Shown here one piece after another: positions 50,323-62,174 of a stretch of DNA of 64,000 bases (position 1 is its first letter; each line of letters begins with the position of its first letter). A program made the translations under genes and the position numbers. The stretch is from contig NC_133932.1 of the NCBI RefSeq assembly GCF_031877795.1, positions 19,594,180-19,658,179 of the forward strand, in the 5' to 3' direction. The notes beneath the pieces were generated by a model. That model worked only from the letters and a program-made list of their open reading frames with translations, was not told where the DNA came from and did not search any database. The DNA is from Strix aluco (taxonomy: Eukaryota; Chordata; Aves; Strigiformes; Strigidae).

Positions 50323-50600
50323 GTCCTGCAAGAGAGAGGTGTCCTCGGGGCAATCTTTCTTCCCCACCCCTTTCCCTCTTATCTGTGGGAAAACTTCAGC
50401 CGAGCCAGAGCAAAATCGCGCCGCTGTGGAGGGTATGTAATATCCAAGCTCCTGCTCAGCTTGAAAAGTGACAGAGCCCAGCGAGTGGCCCTGCACTACG
50501 AACAAGGAAGAAGGGCGGGTGGGTGAGAGGAAGGGAGGGAGGGGAGAGGAGGGGGAGGCAAGGCAATCAGGGTTTAAATTTAGACACAAATCTAAACAGA
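50323..50600 (-). promoter_or_regulatory. RCSD1: RCSD1 5' untranslated region and promoter area
   Basis: This is the 5' side of the start-codon exon on the minus strand. There is no TATA box and only modest CpG content, unlike the other two gene starts. It has a GATAAG motif near 50380, GGAAG-type ETS cores in the plus-strand polypurine tract at 50504-50563, and TTCCTT on the sense strand. GATA and ETS motifs fit the blood-cell expression known for RCSD1, but these are short words. The start site is not determined. Confidence 0.5.
50504..50563. repeat. Polypurine / polypyrimidine tract with G runs
   Basis: Sixty bases that are almost purely A and G on the plus strand, with many GGG and GGGG runs, directly upstream of RCSD1 exon 1. 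Such tracts can form triplex or G-quadruplex structures. It is the non-template strand relative to RCSD1 that is C-rich. Confidence 0.85.
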
Positions 50601-53600
50601 TACTGTCCTTCCCAGAGTGCTGGGCTCATGAGACAACAAGCAGCAAACTCTGCTGCTGTGCCCAAACTTGGGGACACCACACGTGCATTTTCTCCCTTCC
50701 TTTCTTTCTCCCCTTCATATTTTCTATAACCTTATCTTTAACTCCCCCCCCCCACACACACCCCGTTTTGCCTCTATTTCTCTCATTGCTTGCAGTTGCT
50801 CCCCCAGTGTCTCTGCCTGGATCTCTCCCCTGTCCGTGCTTCCCTCTCCAAGTCTGCAGGGTCTCTTTCTTGTTGTTTATTTGTGAGGAGGATCTTTTTT
50901 CCTCTAACTGCAGCTTCCCCTCTCTCTTCCTTCACACTTTTAGGTAATTTCAATCAGCAGTGGAGTGTCTTTAGAGTGGTTAGAGAGGCAGAAGAGGAGC
51001 AGAGTGAGGGTTATTACTCTGAACAGAATTTAAGGCTTTAGCGTCCTGGTGCATGGCTGGGACTTCCAGGGATGACAATAATACCAGCAGCACTACTCTA
51101 CTGCCAGGTGATTCCCCAACAAGAGATCCGGGCTCCACTGCAAAGGGCACTACACAAATGTGGGCACAAGCAGAGGGTCCCCATGCAAGGTGTCACTGTC
51201 TAGCTGTAAAGCAGGACTAGCTCTTCCCACCTTGAATTTGTGTCTCACGCTACCAGGTCAGAAGGTGGAGGATGTTCTTCTCTCCCTTCACAGGGAAGGA
51301 CAGACTTGTGCACTGGAAGTGAGAAGTTCTGTGGTGGTAGAAAAATTCAGATGGGAAAAAAATAAGCCTCAAGAATGTTTTGGTACAGTTTCCCTTTCCA
51401 TTCTGATCACAGTGTTGTAAACTAGACATCTCTTTTAACAACTGTTGCATACGCTCCTTCTCAAGAATTTCAATCCCCACCTCTTGAGAGCAGGGTGGTG
51501 CAGAGGAATTTGGAAACACTCCCTTTGTCTTCTGCTGGCTTCCTTGCCTTGCATACAGCTGCAAAGTGACACGATGTCATGTCGTCATTTTGGGATGATA
51601 CCTTGGGGGCAGAAGAGGGTTAAAGCATCTTTTTTGAAAGAGATGCATACTTTTCCTTTGCAGCGTTTCACAAGTCCCTGCTGGCTATGGCAGAAAACAC
51701 TCCAGAATGGATTTAAATGTGGCCATCATGATATCCCAGATTATTGTTACCAATAAATCGTCTCAACATAGTTGTTCTTACAGTATAGTTAACTGTTGCT
51801 GTACTGCATGCTGTAGGACTCCTGTGGAATTAGCAAATTTCAGTAATGATCTCTTTATCTCCCACATTCAATATACAATAGTTACTCGATCTTTAGCCAA
51901 AAGAATGATAGGCTGAGTTGCTGCAATCTGGAGATAGGGCAAAAGGACGAATTAATCTTCTGTTGCTGAAACACTGGGTTAGTTGAAACCTCTCTGCTGT
52001 AAGGAACCAGAAGATACTGCAACTATAGATGTAAGAAAATAGATTAAAAATCTAAAAGAAATTAAAAAATCAAACTCCTCTTGATTGGAAATCCTACTGA
52101 TTTCTTAAAGCCCTGACAATGGGACACTAGGAGAGGGGCTAGCAACTGAACTGGGAAGCAGGGTGAGGCAGGGCGGGCAGGGTGCCTGGGCTGCCCATGC
52201 TTTGCCTGCTGTTGGGACAGAGGGAGGATTTCATGGTCAGGGATTTCACTGTGGGCATTGGTCACAAGTGTCATTTCCAAAATGGCTGCCACGTACACAC
52301 CATCAAAATCACATAGCTCCAGTGGTTGCTTCATGCTGCTCAGTATTTTCTTTCTGCTTTCAGGCGTTATACTCCGCAGAGGAAATTGTTTGCTTAGGTC
52401 TACATAAAAGGAAACTGCTAGGCAGACACAGTATCACTTTACCCATACTAATAAAGCAAAGGTAGTTGCAGCTGCCCCACCACAATTTTTCACTCTATTT
52501 CTGCTCCCAAGTATCTTGCCACAAGGCAAATCTTTCCTGCCAGCAGGATTCCCAAATGCCATTGCTCTGAGCATGGTACACAGGACTCAGTTCGTTAATG
52601 CTAAATCTTTCTTCCTGAAGGGGAGAGGAGAGAACACACAGAAATACAATCTATATTTTTCTCCAGACAGGAAGACATGAGGTGTGGACCTGTTCTAGAC
52701 TTTCTTGTTTCTGGACTGAAAAACACTAGAAAATCTGAAACAAACAACCCACATGGTTTAACTGCAAGTACCTTGTAACACATGTTATTAAGAAGGGTTA
52801 TACTGAGGAACTGGGTGTTTTACATGATGTGTACGTGCAAGTATGAATGTGAGATATTTTAGAGTATGAGTCTCTGCACCTCTGTGTATCTCTGTTTACA
52901 GACCTTCGGGGATATAGAAGTGTCTAGGAGACTAACTTCTTCGTATATGCAAAAAAAAGTTTCTACATCTGTTCTGCTCAGGAGGAAAAAAATGCAGTCA
53001 TCACAAGTGCCATTAAAACTGACTCTAGGGGGAAATTTCATTTGAGTGAGAAAATGTTGTGGACCCCTGATCCTTTTCAAGACAGGGGTGAGGCCAAAAC
53101 AAGTTCGCTTCAGGCCAAATGACTGGTACTCCTGCTACAGGGAGCATGTGGAAGAGAGGTGCAAGGAAATCCTTCATTCTGACATGCCTGCAAAAAAAGG
53201 TACATAACTAGTTCTGCCATGCTCAGAAACACCATGTGTAGTATTTGCTGGCCTTTTGCATTTTGGCTATGAAGTGTGGACAATGGGGCCGCCACAGGGT
53301 GCTAGATCAACAGAAAGGAGATGCAGGGATATAGCAACTCTGTTCAGAGACCACTCAGGAAAGAAAGCTTTTGAGGTCATCTGAAACTTTGTCTCTGATA
53401 TTTGTGTCCGCGCAGCTACCTCATTTGGGTGTGTCTGTGTAGGTGCCAAATCTGGGAAGGTATGTTTGTCAGGGTGGTGTCAGGATGAGCAAAGGGAGAG
53501 GGAGCTGTGGGTTCCTCAAGATAGATTGAATCTGTGTGCTTTGTTAAGGCATTTGTTGAGGGTTTAGTAGAGCTCACCTGTCAGTGCCAGTATCTGAGAT

Positions 53601-56600
53601 TGTGCTGTCTGTTCTCTGTCTGGCTTTGGCTGCTGCTATCCGCATCATTTTCCAGAATTCATGCTATTAACCACCAGCTGTTACCATGTTGGGCTTTTGA
53701 CCCCCTGAAAATGGGGTCTCAACCCTTCCTGTTCCCACCCAAGCAACTCAATTCTCAACTCAAAGAAAGGGGGATAAGGTAACCACAGAAAAAAAGCATT
53801 TGTATTTCAAAGATCAATCAATTCTAAAAGCCAACATCCTGTTTTGGGTTAGGTTTGCAGATCAGCCTCTCCAACAAGGGCAAGCTGGCAGGAAGTGAAC
53901 ATGAACAGCGTTTTATATGGGAAACTCGCTTTTTGAACCCACCATTCTGCTAATGGTGTTCAGAAGTATCCGTTCCCGCCGACCCTGCCCTCGCCCCTCA
54001 GCACTGAACTAACGCTGCAGACGCTAAGCCTCACCCTGCTCTTCAGGGAGTTATCAGCAGGAAATGAAGTCAGTTGGAACGCTTTGTACCATCGACAGTT
54101 TTTGCTCTAATTCTGCAGCTGCAGTGAAGCACATCTGAGAGCACAAACACACACACGCACACACACGTGCCAGCACCCGGGCATACACGGACCAGCGTGC
54201 CAGGCACTGTGCAATCCTGGGAACTGATGTGCATGGGAAAGCCCCCTTACTAGAGATGCTTGAATTAAGTGAAAGGACACAGTTATAAGCGGTTCTCGCT
54301 AAGCTGTATTGAACAGGGAGTGTGAGACTGTGCGTTGTGCGGTAGCCACATAAAAAGTGATCAAGATTAACTGAAAGATTGAATCATTTCACATGTTCCT
54401 GACTCTCATCCTGCACCTGAGTGCTAACATCATGGTTAAGATTAACCAGGCTTCTTAACTCCCAGGCTCCAGGCAAAAGCCTGTCCCTAAGAGGAGTGAA
54501 GTTAGGAAAATGCTGTACTGTAACAGGGAGCATTTCACCTGCAATGCTTTGCCTGAGTGGCTCTGCTCGTAGTAATGAGATCACACTGAGGTAGACCACC
54601 CTCACTCATACCAGGCCACCTGGGGCTGCTGGGTGGTGTACAGGTAGCTACTGACATCTCTTGCAGCACTTGAATTTCTTTGGAGACCTCTTCTTTCACT
54701 GCTGATCTGCCTGACTTCAGAGAACAAACTGAGCTGGAGTATTAAGAGACATGGCTGCATCACATTATATTAATATAGTGATGGGACAAATATTACTGGT
54801 GTCAGCCACTGACAGCTTGCTTCTAGACTGAACAATTCCTCTACCAGTTACTAGTTTAAATACACAACAAGGCCTAATATAAACAAACAAGAAGTTACAG
54901 TCAGAACATGGGTGCTGACACAATTCCAGGTATCTGTGCTGGATACAACCATGTTTTCGGTTATGTTGTTCTCAGGCCAGTGCTGCTGCCCATCTCTTAA
55001 TGTCCTAGAAAGTCATGTCACAGCTGGCCCTCGCAACAGCTTCCTCAGCATGCAGTCCAAGCTCCGACTGAACAGCAAGATTTCCTGACTGAAAATGGAA
55101 CAACATTTCTGGGCCCTAACAGGCTACGCACAGAGAAAGCTTGCCTTGCCGCTGCCTGTGTGGTGGCTGTTAAAAAGGTAAAAGGACTTTTAGCTCAATA
55201 CCAGGCCAGCGCTATATTCATTTTACCGCTCATTTAAAAAATACACTGATGAAAGGGTCAGAAGCTAAATTCCCAACCAAGTTAATTTGGGAACTTTGAG
55301 GATAAGAACAAATAAATGCGTTACGCATAAGCGTGCAACACCTTTCTGTGTTCAGCAAAGGTCTGTGTTGTGTGCCATTTCCTAATAGCAGTAGCACTGC
55401 ATTGTTCAGCAGGGCTGGTATCTCTCAGGAAGATATCTAACCAACATTTTTAGAAACAATTTGCATGGTGGGTCTCATGTGGCACTGAGCGTTGGCACTT
55501 CAGAGTACTTCAGCTTTTGCCAGAGCTGACTCAGGTCAGTCGCTCCTGTCAAACGCAGCGGCAAGTGACTTTAATCACTCTGGCTGTCATTTGGATGCGG
55601 AGAGCTGGCCTGGCTCAGAAATCAAGCACTACACAGAGTGAGACTGCACAGCCCGCAAGTGTTATCTGGACAAAGAAAGGTTTCTGTTCATGCACAGACT
55701 GCATGATCTAGACAGGAAGCCTGGCCCAGCGCGTAGCTAGACTGTGTGTCTGAAGAGAAACCTTGCCCACCCCATCCAACAACCATGCTATCTAAAGAGA
55801 GAGCTGGCTCAGGGCAAACCAGCTATGAAGAGGGCAGACAGAGCACGATGATACACTAGCCAGGATGGAGACCTTGCCCACTTTTTGGCTAACATACACC
55901 TTCTCTGGAGACACTGCTCCCAGACTCAGCCTCAGGCCCATCGCATGTAAACCACACTGAAATTAAGACTGTTCCATGAACTGGCCAGCCCCTGGAGGGA
56001 GTAAACTGCCTCAGTCTGTGGTGAGATATTACTGTCTATTTACTGGTTTTTTAGTGTAAATAAGCACACGAGTTGAAAAGGAGAACTAGTGGCTAGCAAT
56101 ACTTTCTTGACCTTGTTGTGCAAGGATGATGGCAGCCCCTGGACATATTGCACCACAACAGAGAGAATCCTTCTTCTTTCTCTGAGATCTAGCTGAGGAA
56201 GTGAGAGACCCTGGAGATTTGCTTCAGATAACACATCCTTTCAGAGCAAGCTGAAAGAGTTAAAGACCTTATCCCTTACTGTACAAATTCACTACACGCT
56301 ATTCATCCAAGAAAGAGGGGACCAAAACAAGCCCCCTTCGTTCAGTGCAGTGCACAAGACAGTGCTGCCCACTGTAGAGACTACTCAGCCTAATAAATCC
56401 TGTTCTCTGTAGCGGAGAGCCAATGCTATTTGCTTCCATAAATCCTGTGGAGCGCTGAATTACCACCAGACCCTAAGGCCAAATCCTGCAGGCCGGCTGG
56501 GGTTGGGCAGCAGCACCCCTCGCCGGCTGCGGAGAGGGACGGCTGCAGACTTGCCGCAAGGCTGGAGGGGCAGAGGGAGGCGAGGAAAACTTGGCAGACT

Positions 56601-58400
56601 TTGTTTGGATGGGTCGTTTTTTCTTGGCCCCTGAGATCCCGCTGTGTGGTCCCAGCGGTGGCAGGGGGAGTGCGGGATGATCTTCCACGCTCTCCACAAG
56701 GTTCGCTTTGACTGTCCTGCCGCAGCGGCTGTGCGGCTGCAGTAACATGCACCCTCCCTGGCAAAGGAAGGATGGCCACGTTCAGCAAATACATACAGCT
56801 AAACTCCAGAACATAAAAGCTTTCCCCTTTTCTGCATTTTCTTTTTCTAAAACAAAATAAAAAATAATTGCCGGCTCTGCTTCCTACATCCCCTTTATCT
56901 TCTTTCCTTTCTATCCTTTTTTTTTTTTTTTTCGCCCTGTGGCACATGTTGTTACTTCCATGTAGTCTCCACAGCATCCCTTCTTTCCCGTGCTGACCCC
57001 ACCAACCACCTCCTGTCTGCTCCCTGTCACCATCTCCTGCTTCCCAGTAAAATCATTCACACACTCATCCCCCCGCCCCCCATCCCTTTGACTGCATCAA
57101 GTAAATACTGACCCCCCGCCAGGCTCTCAGAGGGCAGGACTACTTGAAAACAGAGAGAAACAAGCAGTTTCTGTGTACGCACTCCCATGTTGGTGGGGAG
57201 AGAAGAGAGGAAGCTATAAAGTCTCTGTTTGAGCTAGCGCAGTCTCTAACAAAGTTTGTTGCAGTTTGTCTTCCTCATCCCCTTCTCTTTCTGAAGCTGT
57301 TTGCCCTAGACCGTTTTTGTCCCTTTCTTCCATACCTTTTTTACTCCTGCAGAATGCCTCCTGTCTTTTTCCTTTCAACACATTCCACTCCTGCCCCTGA
57401 CCTAAATATATGGTATAATCCTACATATATAAAGACAACCTTCTGCGCAGGCTTTTCTCTTACACCTCACTCCTTTTCTTGCCACTTTTCTCCTTAGTGC
57501 TCTGCCCTGAAATATCACTTGTCCCCTGTATCACAAACAAGGCTGCTGGTACTGCTTTGTTGCTGGAGCAGGTGCTACTCACCTACCGAGCTGAGTGGCT
57601 GTACATCAGGGGTTCAGAGAAGCCTTTTTTTTTTGTCTTTTCAGTTATAACAAACCCCAGGTTTCTCCTGAGCATCACCAGGAGAAGGCAGCAGCAGAAG
57701 GCTCCTCTGTGTGTCGGTGCCCCGGAGGGAAAGGCAGGCAAGGGGAATACTGGAGGAAAAATTATTTTTTTCTGCCTGTATACAAGAGGACAGTACATAT
57801 GATAGAGAATGGATGTGTGGTGTATTTTCCTTCCTGAATTCAGCCCAGCAAAATGATTCATCTGGCCTGCTATAAGCTATGGGTGCAATGGAGCAGCTGG
57901 GTGCTAATGGTAGTCACTAAGTTAATTTGGGTTTGTGCTACATTGCTGTATACGCAGTGTAGACGTACTTGGTAAGATTGAAGTGAGTTGAAATGGAAAA
58001 CCACCATCTTTTAGGAAAAGTTGAATTAAGTCTCAGTATTACCCCATCTGAAAGCATTTCATTACACAAATCTGAGGTGACGGAGCACATGGTGATGGAT
58101 AAAACAAGGTATATTTCCGTTGTGTATTTTTGTAAGCACTGCACTGAAGGCCAGGAGGTTGTTCAACTAGCAAAACTTGCAGAAGGGATGGCTTTGACAT
58201 ACATCCTGCAGTCTGCAAGTGGTAAGACTTGAGCTACGTCTAGTAGCAAACGATCCTGTGTGCTTTACAGTCCAAACCAGTTTCAGACAGCCCCTGCTTG
58301 CTCCAACTACACGACCAGGTTTTCCTCAGGGAGGGTCGGGCCATGAACACTTGCGGTGACACAGAACGAGCCTCTGAGACTGATTTACCAGTAGCCAGGG
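50601..58400. other. Intergenic DNA between RCSD1 and CREG1 promoters
   Basis: About 8 kb between two divergent genes. No exon or RNA gene is supported. It contains a C-run followed by CA repeat near 50741-50762, a (CA)n microsatellite at 54146-54166, a T run near 56920, and a moderately GC-rich patch near 56.46-56.75 kb with no recognised coding content. Enhancers for either neighbour may lie here but none can be identified by reading. Confidence 0.6.
54146..54166. repeat. (CA)n microsatellite
   Basis: A short, interrupted run of CA dinucleotides, followed by ACGTGC. It is a simple repeat. Confidence 0.85.
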
Positions 58401-58788
58401 GCAGCGGCGCCGACAGTGCCACAACCCCCCTTCGGGTCTGACGGGCTTCCCGGGCCAGTCGAGCCAGGGGACGGGGCCCGCTGGGCACCGCGCTGACGCC
58501 ATGACCCTCGCCGCGTCACTCACACCTTGCAGACCGGGGGGCCGGGCGGAGCCATCCCGCGGGACCGCCTCTGCTTCAGCTGCCCCGTGAGCCGCCTCGG
58601 GCCACCCGCCGCACGCCGCCCTAGACCGGGCCACGTCCCGTCAGCGCCCGCCGCAGCCCAACGGCCCGACCGGGCCGCCAGCGCGGGAACTGCGCGGCCG
58701 CCACCCGGTCTGCGCACGCCTCCGCCCCACCCTCCGTGCGCGTCCCGGGCGGGGTCGAGGCGCGCCCACCGGCCGCCCGCGAAACATG

Positions 58789-59062
58789 ATTGGCAGAGAG
58801 CTCTGAAGGGGCCTTTCATTGGCTGCTGCGCTATCAGTGACCCCGCCCCCTTTCCGGCGGCGAGGCAGAGCTGTCAGAGATGTTTACAACCGGCGTAAAC
58901 CGGGGGGATTGTCCCCGCCTTCCGCCAGCTCTCATTGGCTGAAGAAAGTGGGCATCGCGACCCCATTGGCTGACCACGGACAGGCTGATTTCCCAGTGAC
59001 AAGATTGTCCCCCCGGCATGCCCTCATTGGTGAAGCAGGGCGGGTAGGGCCGTTCCGATTGG
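58789..59062 (-). promoter_or_regulatory. Array of six CCAAT boxes (NF-Y type)
   Basis: ATTGG, the reverse of CCAAT, occurs at 58789, 58818, 58934, 58965, 59026 and 59058, nearly always as ATTGGC or ATTGGT. All six have the same orientation. The steps are 29, 116, 31, 61 and 32 bp, close to multiples of 30 bp or three helical turns. NF-Y is known to work from CCAAT boxes spaced this way. The array ends about 100 bases before the CREG1 start codon. Confidence 0.88.
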
Positions 59063-59165
59063 CGGAGAGGAGAGGGGGCCCGCCCCTCCCCGCACGGGGC
59101 AGGGGGCGTGGCTGTCGGTGGCTGGCGGCGGCGGGTAGTCGGTGGCTGGTGGCGGCTGGAGCGGG

Positions 59166-59444
59166 ATGGCGGGGCTGCCGGTCTTGGGCGCGGCCGCGCT
59201 GCTGCTGCTGCTGGCGGCCGGCGGGGCCATCCCGCCGCCGGAGGAGGCGGCCCGCATGGCGCGCTTCGTGCTGCACAACTGCGACTGGGGCGCGCTGGCC
59301 ACCCTCTCCGCGCAGGAGGGGCTGCGCGGCCGCCCCTTCGCCAACATCTTCTCCCTCAGCGACGGGCCCCCCGGGCCGTTCAGCGGCAGCGGCGTCCCCT
59401 ACCTTTACCTGACCGACATGGAGATCTCCGTGCAGGACCTGGAG
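59166..59444 (+). CDS. CREG1: CREG1 exon 1: signal peptide and N-terminal part
   Basis: CREG1 is a secreted and lysosomal glycoprotein with a flavin-reductase-like split beta-barrel fold that lacks flavin. It binds the mannose-6-phosphate/IGF2 receptor and promotes differentiation and endolysosomal function. Exon 1 (279 nt, residues 1-93, phase 0) begins MAGLPVLGAAALLLLLAAGG, a typical signal peptide, then AARMARFVLHNCDWGALATL and a GRPFANIFSLSDGPPG motif that matches human GRPFADVLSLSDGPPG as recalled. It ends DLE before donor GTGAGC. The linker between signal peptide and domain is some 20 residues shorter than in human. The start is set by the family match MAGL. Confidence 0.96.
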
Positions 59445-61178
59445 GTGAGCGGGCGCAGCCGGGCCGCGGGCAGCGCTCTCTCGGGCAACGGCGGGGCGGG
59501 GGTTTAAAGCCCCCGCAGCGGGGCATGGGGGCGGGCGGGGGGTCCCTGCAAAAATCGGCTCCAGCAAGCCGCAGGTATAAATCGCCACCCCACTAAAGGG
59601 GCAAGCGTGCAGGTTGCTAATGCGACGTCGTATTTTTCTTGGTTGCCTCCGCTCTTTCATCCCGGAGCAAGTGGTGGTTGGAATTCCTGTTGCAGGACTC
59701 GGGGTTTACACCAGCGCTTTCTGAAGGCGGTGTAATGGCGCGAAGTGCCTGTTCCGTGGGTGTCACCTCATTTGTGAACCCTGGGGACAATTATTAGGCC
59801 TTGAACACTTAAACATAAGCAGTGCTGCCCGTGTTGACACTTGGTAGTCCCCGTAAGAAGTTTCTGCTGATCATGGTCTGAAAAATTGCTGAGCAGCGCT
59901 CTGGACGAGGAAGCAGCTGAAGCTCCCAGAAGCACTGACCAGAGAAGTGAGGGCCTGCAGAATGTGTAAACAGGGAGAACTGCACAAAAATTATCAAAAT
60001 ACTGGGAATTGTCCATGTGGGACTTGAGCAAAGAGAGCTCCTCCACAGGCTGCTGAAGGAATAGTAATTACGTCTCTGGAGCTCACCCTGAAGGCAAGAA
60101 CACAACGAAAGGCAGCAGACTGGCATGCTGAGCCCCTGAGGGTGTGTAACCGGCCTTGCCTCAGATTTTGCTCGGCTCTGGTCAAGAGAGAGTTGGCTAA
60201 AAAAAGTTAGGGAAATAGCGATCGTATGCCTCCTGTGTTAGAAAACTTTTTTGTTCTAGTAGCTGTTACAGTATTATTAAAACAAATAAACGCAAAACTT
60301 AAATAGTGGAAATTTTTCAGACTTTGTTTTGCTGTCAACCTTTTTTGTTTGTTCCCTGCCAAGTTTTAGTTTGCTACATTAAAATAGTTTAATTATGTAT
60401 CCGGGTGCTGTAGAAAGCCTAATTTATCTTGTACAGTACCTCCACTCCAGCTACAGCTTTTTGTTTTCAGAATAACGTAAAAATCATGGTATAAACCGCT
60501 AATGGAACATTTTCCTTCAGAAGGCTCCTCAGCAGATCCTTAATCTGCTGTTACAGGGCAGAAACATTTGGCTGTGATCGACACGTGTCAGGGAGACGTG
60601 TGGTAGGAAATAGTGCCGAGTAATCATGAGTCAGCTCTTTTGTAGTTGAGCAACTTCCTATCTGTCAGGTGGTTGCTCCTGTTTCATCAGTTCAGTGGTA
60701 CTCTGCGTAGTGTTTAAGAGAATTTTTAGGGGTTTTTTTTGAGATGAGCTCTTTTAATGAAATTTCTCAAAGCACATGAACTTTCTTTGCTGGGAGATAA
60801 TGAACTTACGTGACATGAATTTATGGGAGATGATTAATGTATGTGACGCTCTGCAGTAGGCAATCCTGTTTTGCACCAATACTTTTCAAGCTGTGTTCAC
60901 CAAATTAATTTTAGAAAAACAGTAGGATACATATTCTTTAGTTCTTAAGTTAGTTATCTTAAATACTCAGGATTTTTTAAACCTGGCTTAAAATTCACTT
61001 TAAACTTCAAAAGAGCTGATGAGTTTGGGGGCAGCCAGGAGGCTTGTTTTGATGGGGGGTTGTTTGGTTTTGTTTTAACTAATTTTATCAACAGTTGTGA
61101 AGCTCGGTTGCCTTTCAGTAACTCTTTGTCCTTCTGCCAGAATTAACTTAATGATGTTGTTAAAGGATTTCACCAGAC

Positions 61179-61690
61179 TGTGGGTATCTCTAGGCTTGCT
61201 TTATTAACAACTCAGAGTTGGGCCACCACCTCGGTGAGTGGCAACAGCTAACAAAAAGCGCCCTCTATATATATGATCTAAAATACAATACAAAGAGTCT
61301 TTGGTGATTTTCCAGGAACTTTCAGCTCTCAATTCATCATCAATTTCAAAAGTCCATTGTATTCCACAGTTTTGACTAGTTCTTACCGTTCCGTTCTAAT
61401 TCCTCTTGGGACACCACTGTTCACTGATGCAGTCTTCAGTCATCATGGTTACTTATCTTCTGAACAGTCTTCATCATAAGTCACTTTTAGACTTCTGAGA
61501 AAAGACTCAAAATGTTTTATTTAACATATACTTAATCTATGTCTAGCTTTTCATTACCTAGCTTTTCTAAGTTGCTTAAACTGTCAGCATTGTTCCTAGA
61601 GCACCTGTGCATACTGCATTGAACTGTCAATATTATTCCTAGAGCACCTGTGCTCTATTAATTAAACCTATAAACCAATATCTATTTATT
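61179..61690 (-). mobile_element. Candidate LTR fossil in CREG1 intron 1
   Basis: On the minus strand the segment has the layout of a retroviral LTR: a U3-like part with a direct repeat, a TATA-type word near 61270, an AATAAA followed by a short U5-like part, and an end of the form ...CCCACA at 61179. The far end near 61690 is not sharp and no flanking target duplication was found. No internal region is present, so it would be a solo LTR, a broken relic. I do not recognise the family. It lies antisense to CREG1. Confidence 0.42.
61579..61653. repeat. Direct repeat, 32-bp copies, period 43
   Basis: Two copies, 61579-61610 and 61622-61653, agree at 29 of 32 positions. They share the block TTCCTAGAGCACCTGTGC. 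The repeat lies in the upstream part of the candidate LTR, where duplicated enhancer-like units are common. Confidence 0.85.
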
Positions 61691-62054
61691 AATTATTTCT
61701 GATAATAATAATATCGTTGTTTTCTGCACTGTCCTGTATGCATGTAAATTGGAATATATCATCATTTGAATGTGAAATATATGTATATTGAAGTCAGAGT
61801 TTTACGGAGTGCCGTTTTGGGAGGTTTGCATTTTATGCTAAAAAACTTCAGCACACTTGTAAATCGGGCTTTCTTTCAGATTCAGAGCTCATCTGAGTAG
61901 GCTTTCAGCTATACTTAGGAAAAGCTGATGGCAGCTTTGTTCTTTTTACCAGTAATACTGAGCTGAACGAAATACCAAGAGCTGAAAATATGGTGGGTAT
62001 GACATTTTTCTCGCAAAAGTACATAAACCTCTTGTCTTACTACTTGCATTTCAG

Positions 62055-62174
62055 ATCAATTCAAACGCCTCCTTAACTGTGTCTTTGGCACAGACTCCTT
62101 ACTGCAAGAAGCACAGATACGATCCCCAGAATCCCCTTTGTGCCCACATAATCTTCTGTGGGAGTATTGTAAAG
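62055..62174 (+). CDS. CREG1: CREG1 exon 2
   Basis: A 120-nt exon for residues 94-133, phase 0 at both ends. It reads INSNASLTVSLAQTPYCKKH, then RYDPQNPLCAHIIFCGSIVK. Human, as recalled, has NPYATLTMTLAQTNFCKKHG and FDPQSPLCVHIMLSGTVTK, so both cysteines of the disulfide region are kept (C110 and C122). An N-glycan sequon NAS at residue 97 has no counterpart in the human sequence I remember. An extra cysteine, C128, is also not in the human sequence I recall. Acceptor TTGCATTTCAG and donor AAG/GTAAGC. Confidence 0.95.

Larger units (their letters stand above)
18493..50500 (-). other. RCSD1: RCSD1 gene span (CapZ-interacting protein, CapZIP)
   Basis: Six coding exons on the minus strand join in phase 0 into a protein of about 377 residues: exon 1 residues 1-2, exon 2 3-38, exon 3 39-68, exon 4 69-92, exon 5 93-160, exon 6 161-377. 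Every exon is flanked by AG and GT. CapZIP binds the barbed-end actin capping protein CapZ and is phosphorylated by p38-family kinases, JNK and MAPKAP kinase 2 under stress, which releases CapZ. It is enriched in muscle and blood cells. The protein is basic and proline-rich at first and acidic and low-complexity at the end, with no folded domain visible. Human CapZIP, from memory, is 416 residues; the difference is in the acidic tail. Intron 1 is about 24.6 kb. The 5' end of the transcript is approximate. Confidence 0.93.
58400..59600. promoter_or_regulatory. CREG1: CpG-rich island and promoter of CREG1
   Basis: A sharply bounded GC- and CpG-rich segment that covers the CREG1 start codon. There is no TATA box. 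A GC box (CCCCGCCCCC) lies at 58841-58850 and a GGGGCGTGGC box just upstream of the start codon near 59103-59112. Six CCAAT boxes occupy the 380 bases before the start codon. The canonical lysosomal CLEAR word GTCACGTGAC was not seen here. The transcription start is probably within the last 100 bases before 59166. Confidence 0.85.
59445..62054 (+). other. CREG1: CREG1 intron 1
   Basis: A 2.6-kb intron, GC-rich for its first 150 bases and AT-rich after. It carries the candidate LTR fossil at 61179-61690. No additional exon was recognised. Confidence 0.85.

Noticed and set aside
56426-56977. 183-codon minus-strand frame in the RCSD1-CREG1 gap
   Set aside because: The patch is only moderately GC-rich, the frame contains a poly-lysine run coded by a T tract, and no known protein resembles it.
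58527-58898. Open frames of up to 123 codons on both strands upstream of CREG1
   Set aside because: They lie in the CREG1 promoter island and cross the CCAAT array. They are composition-driven and show no family match.
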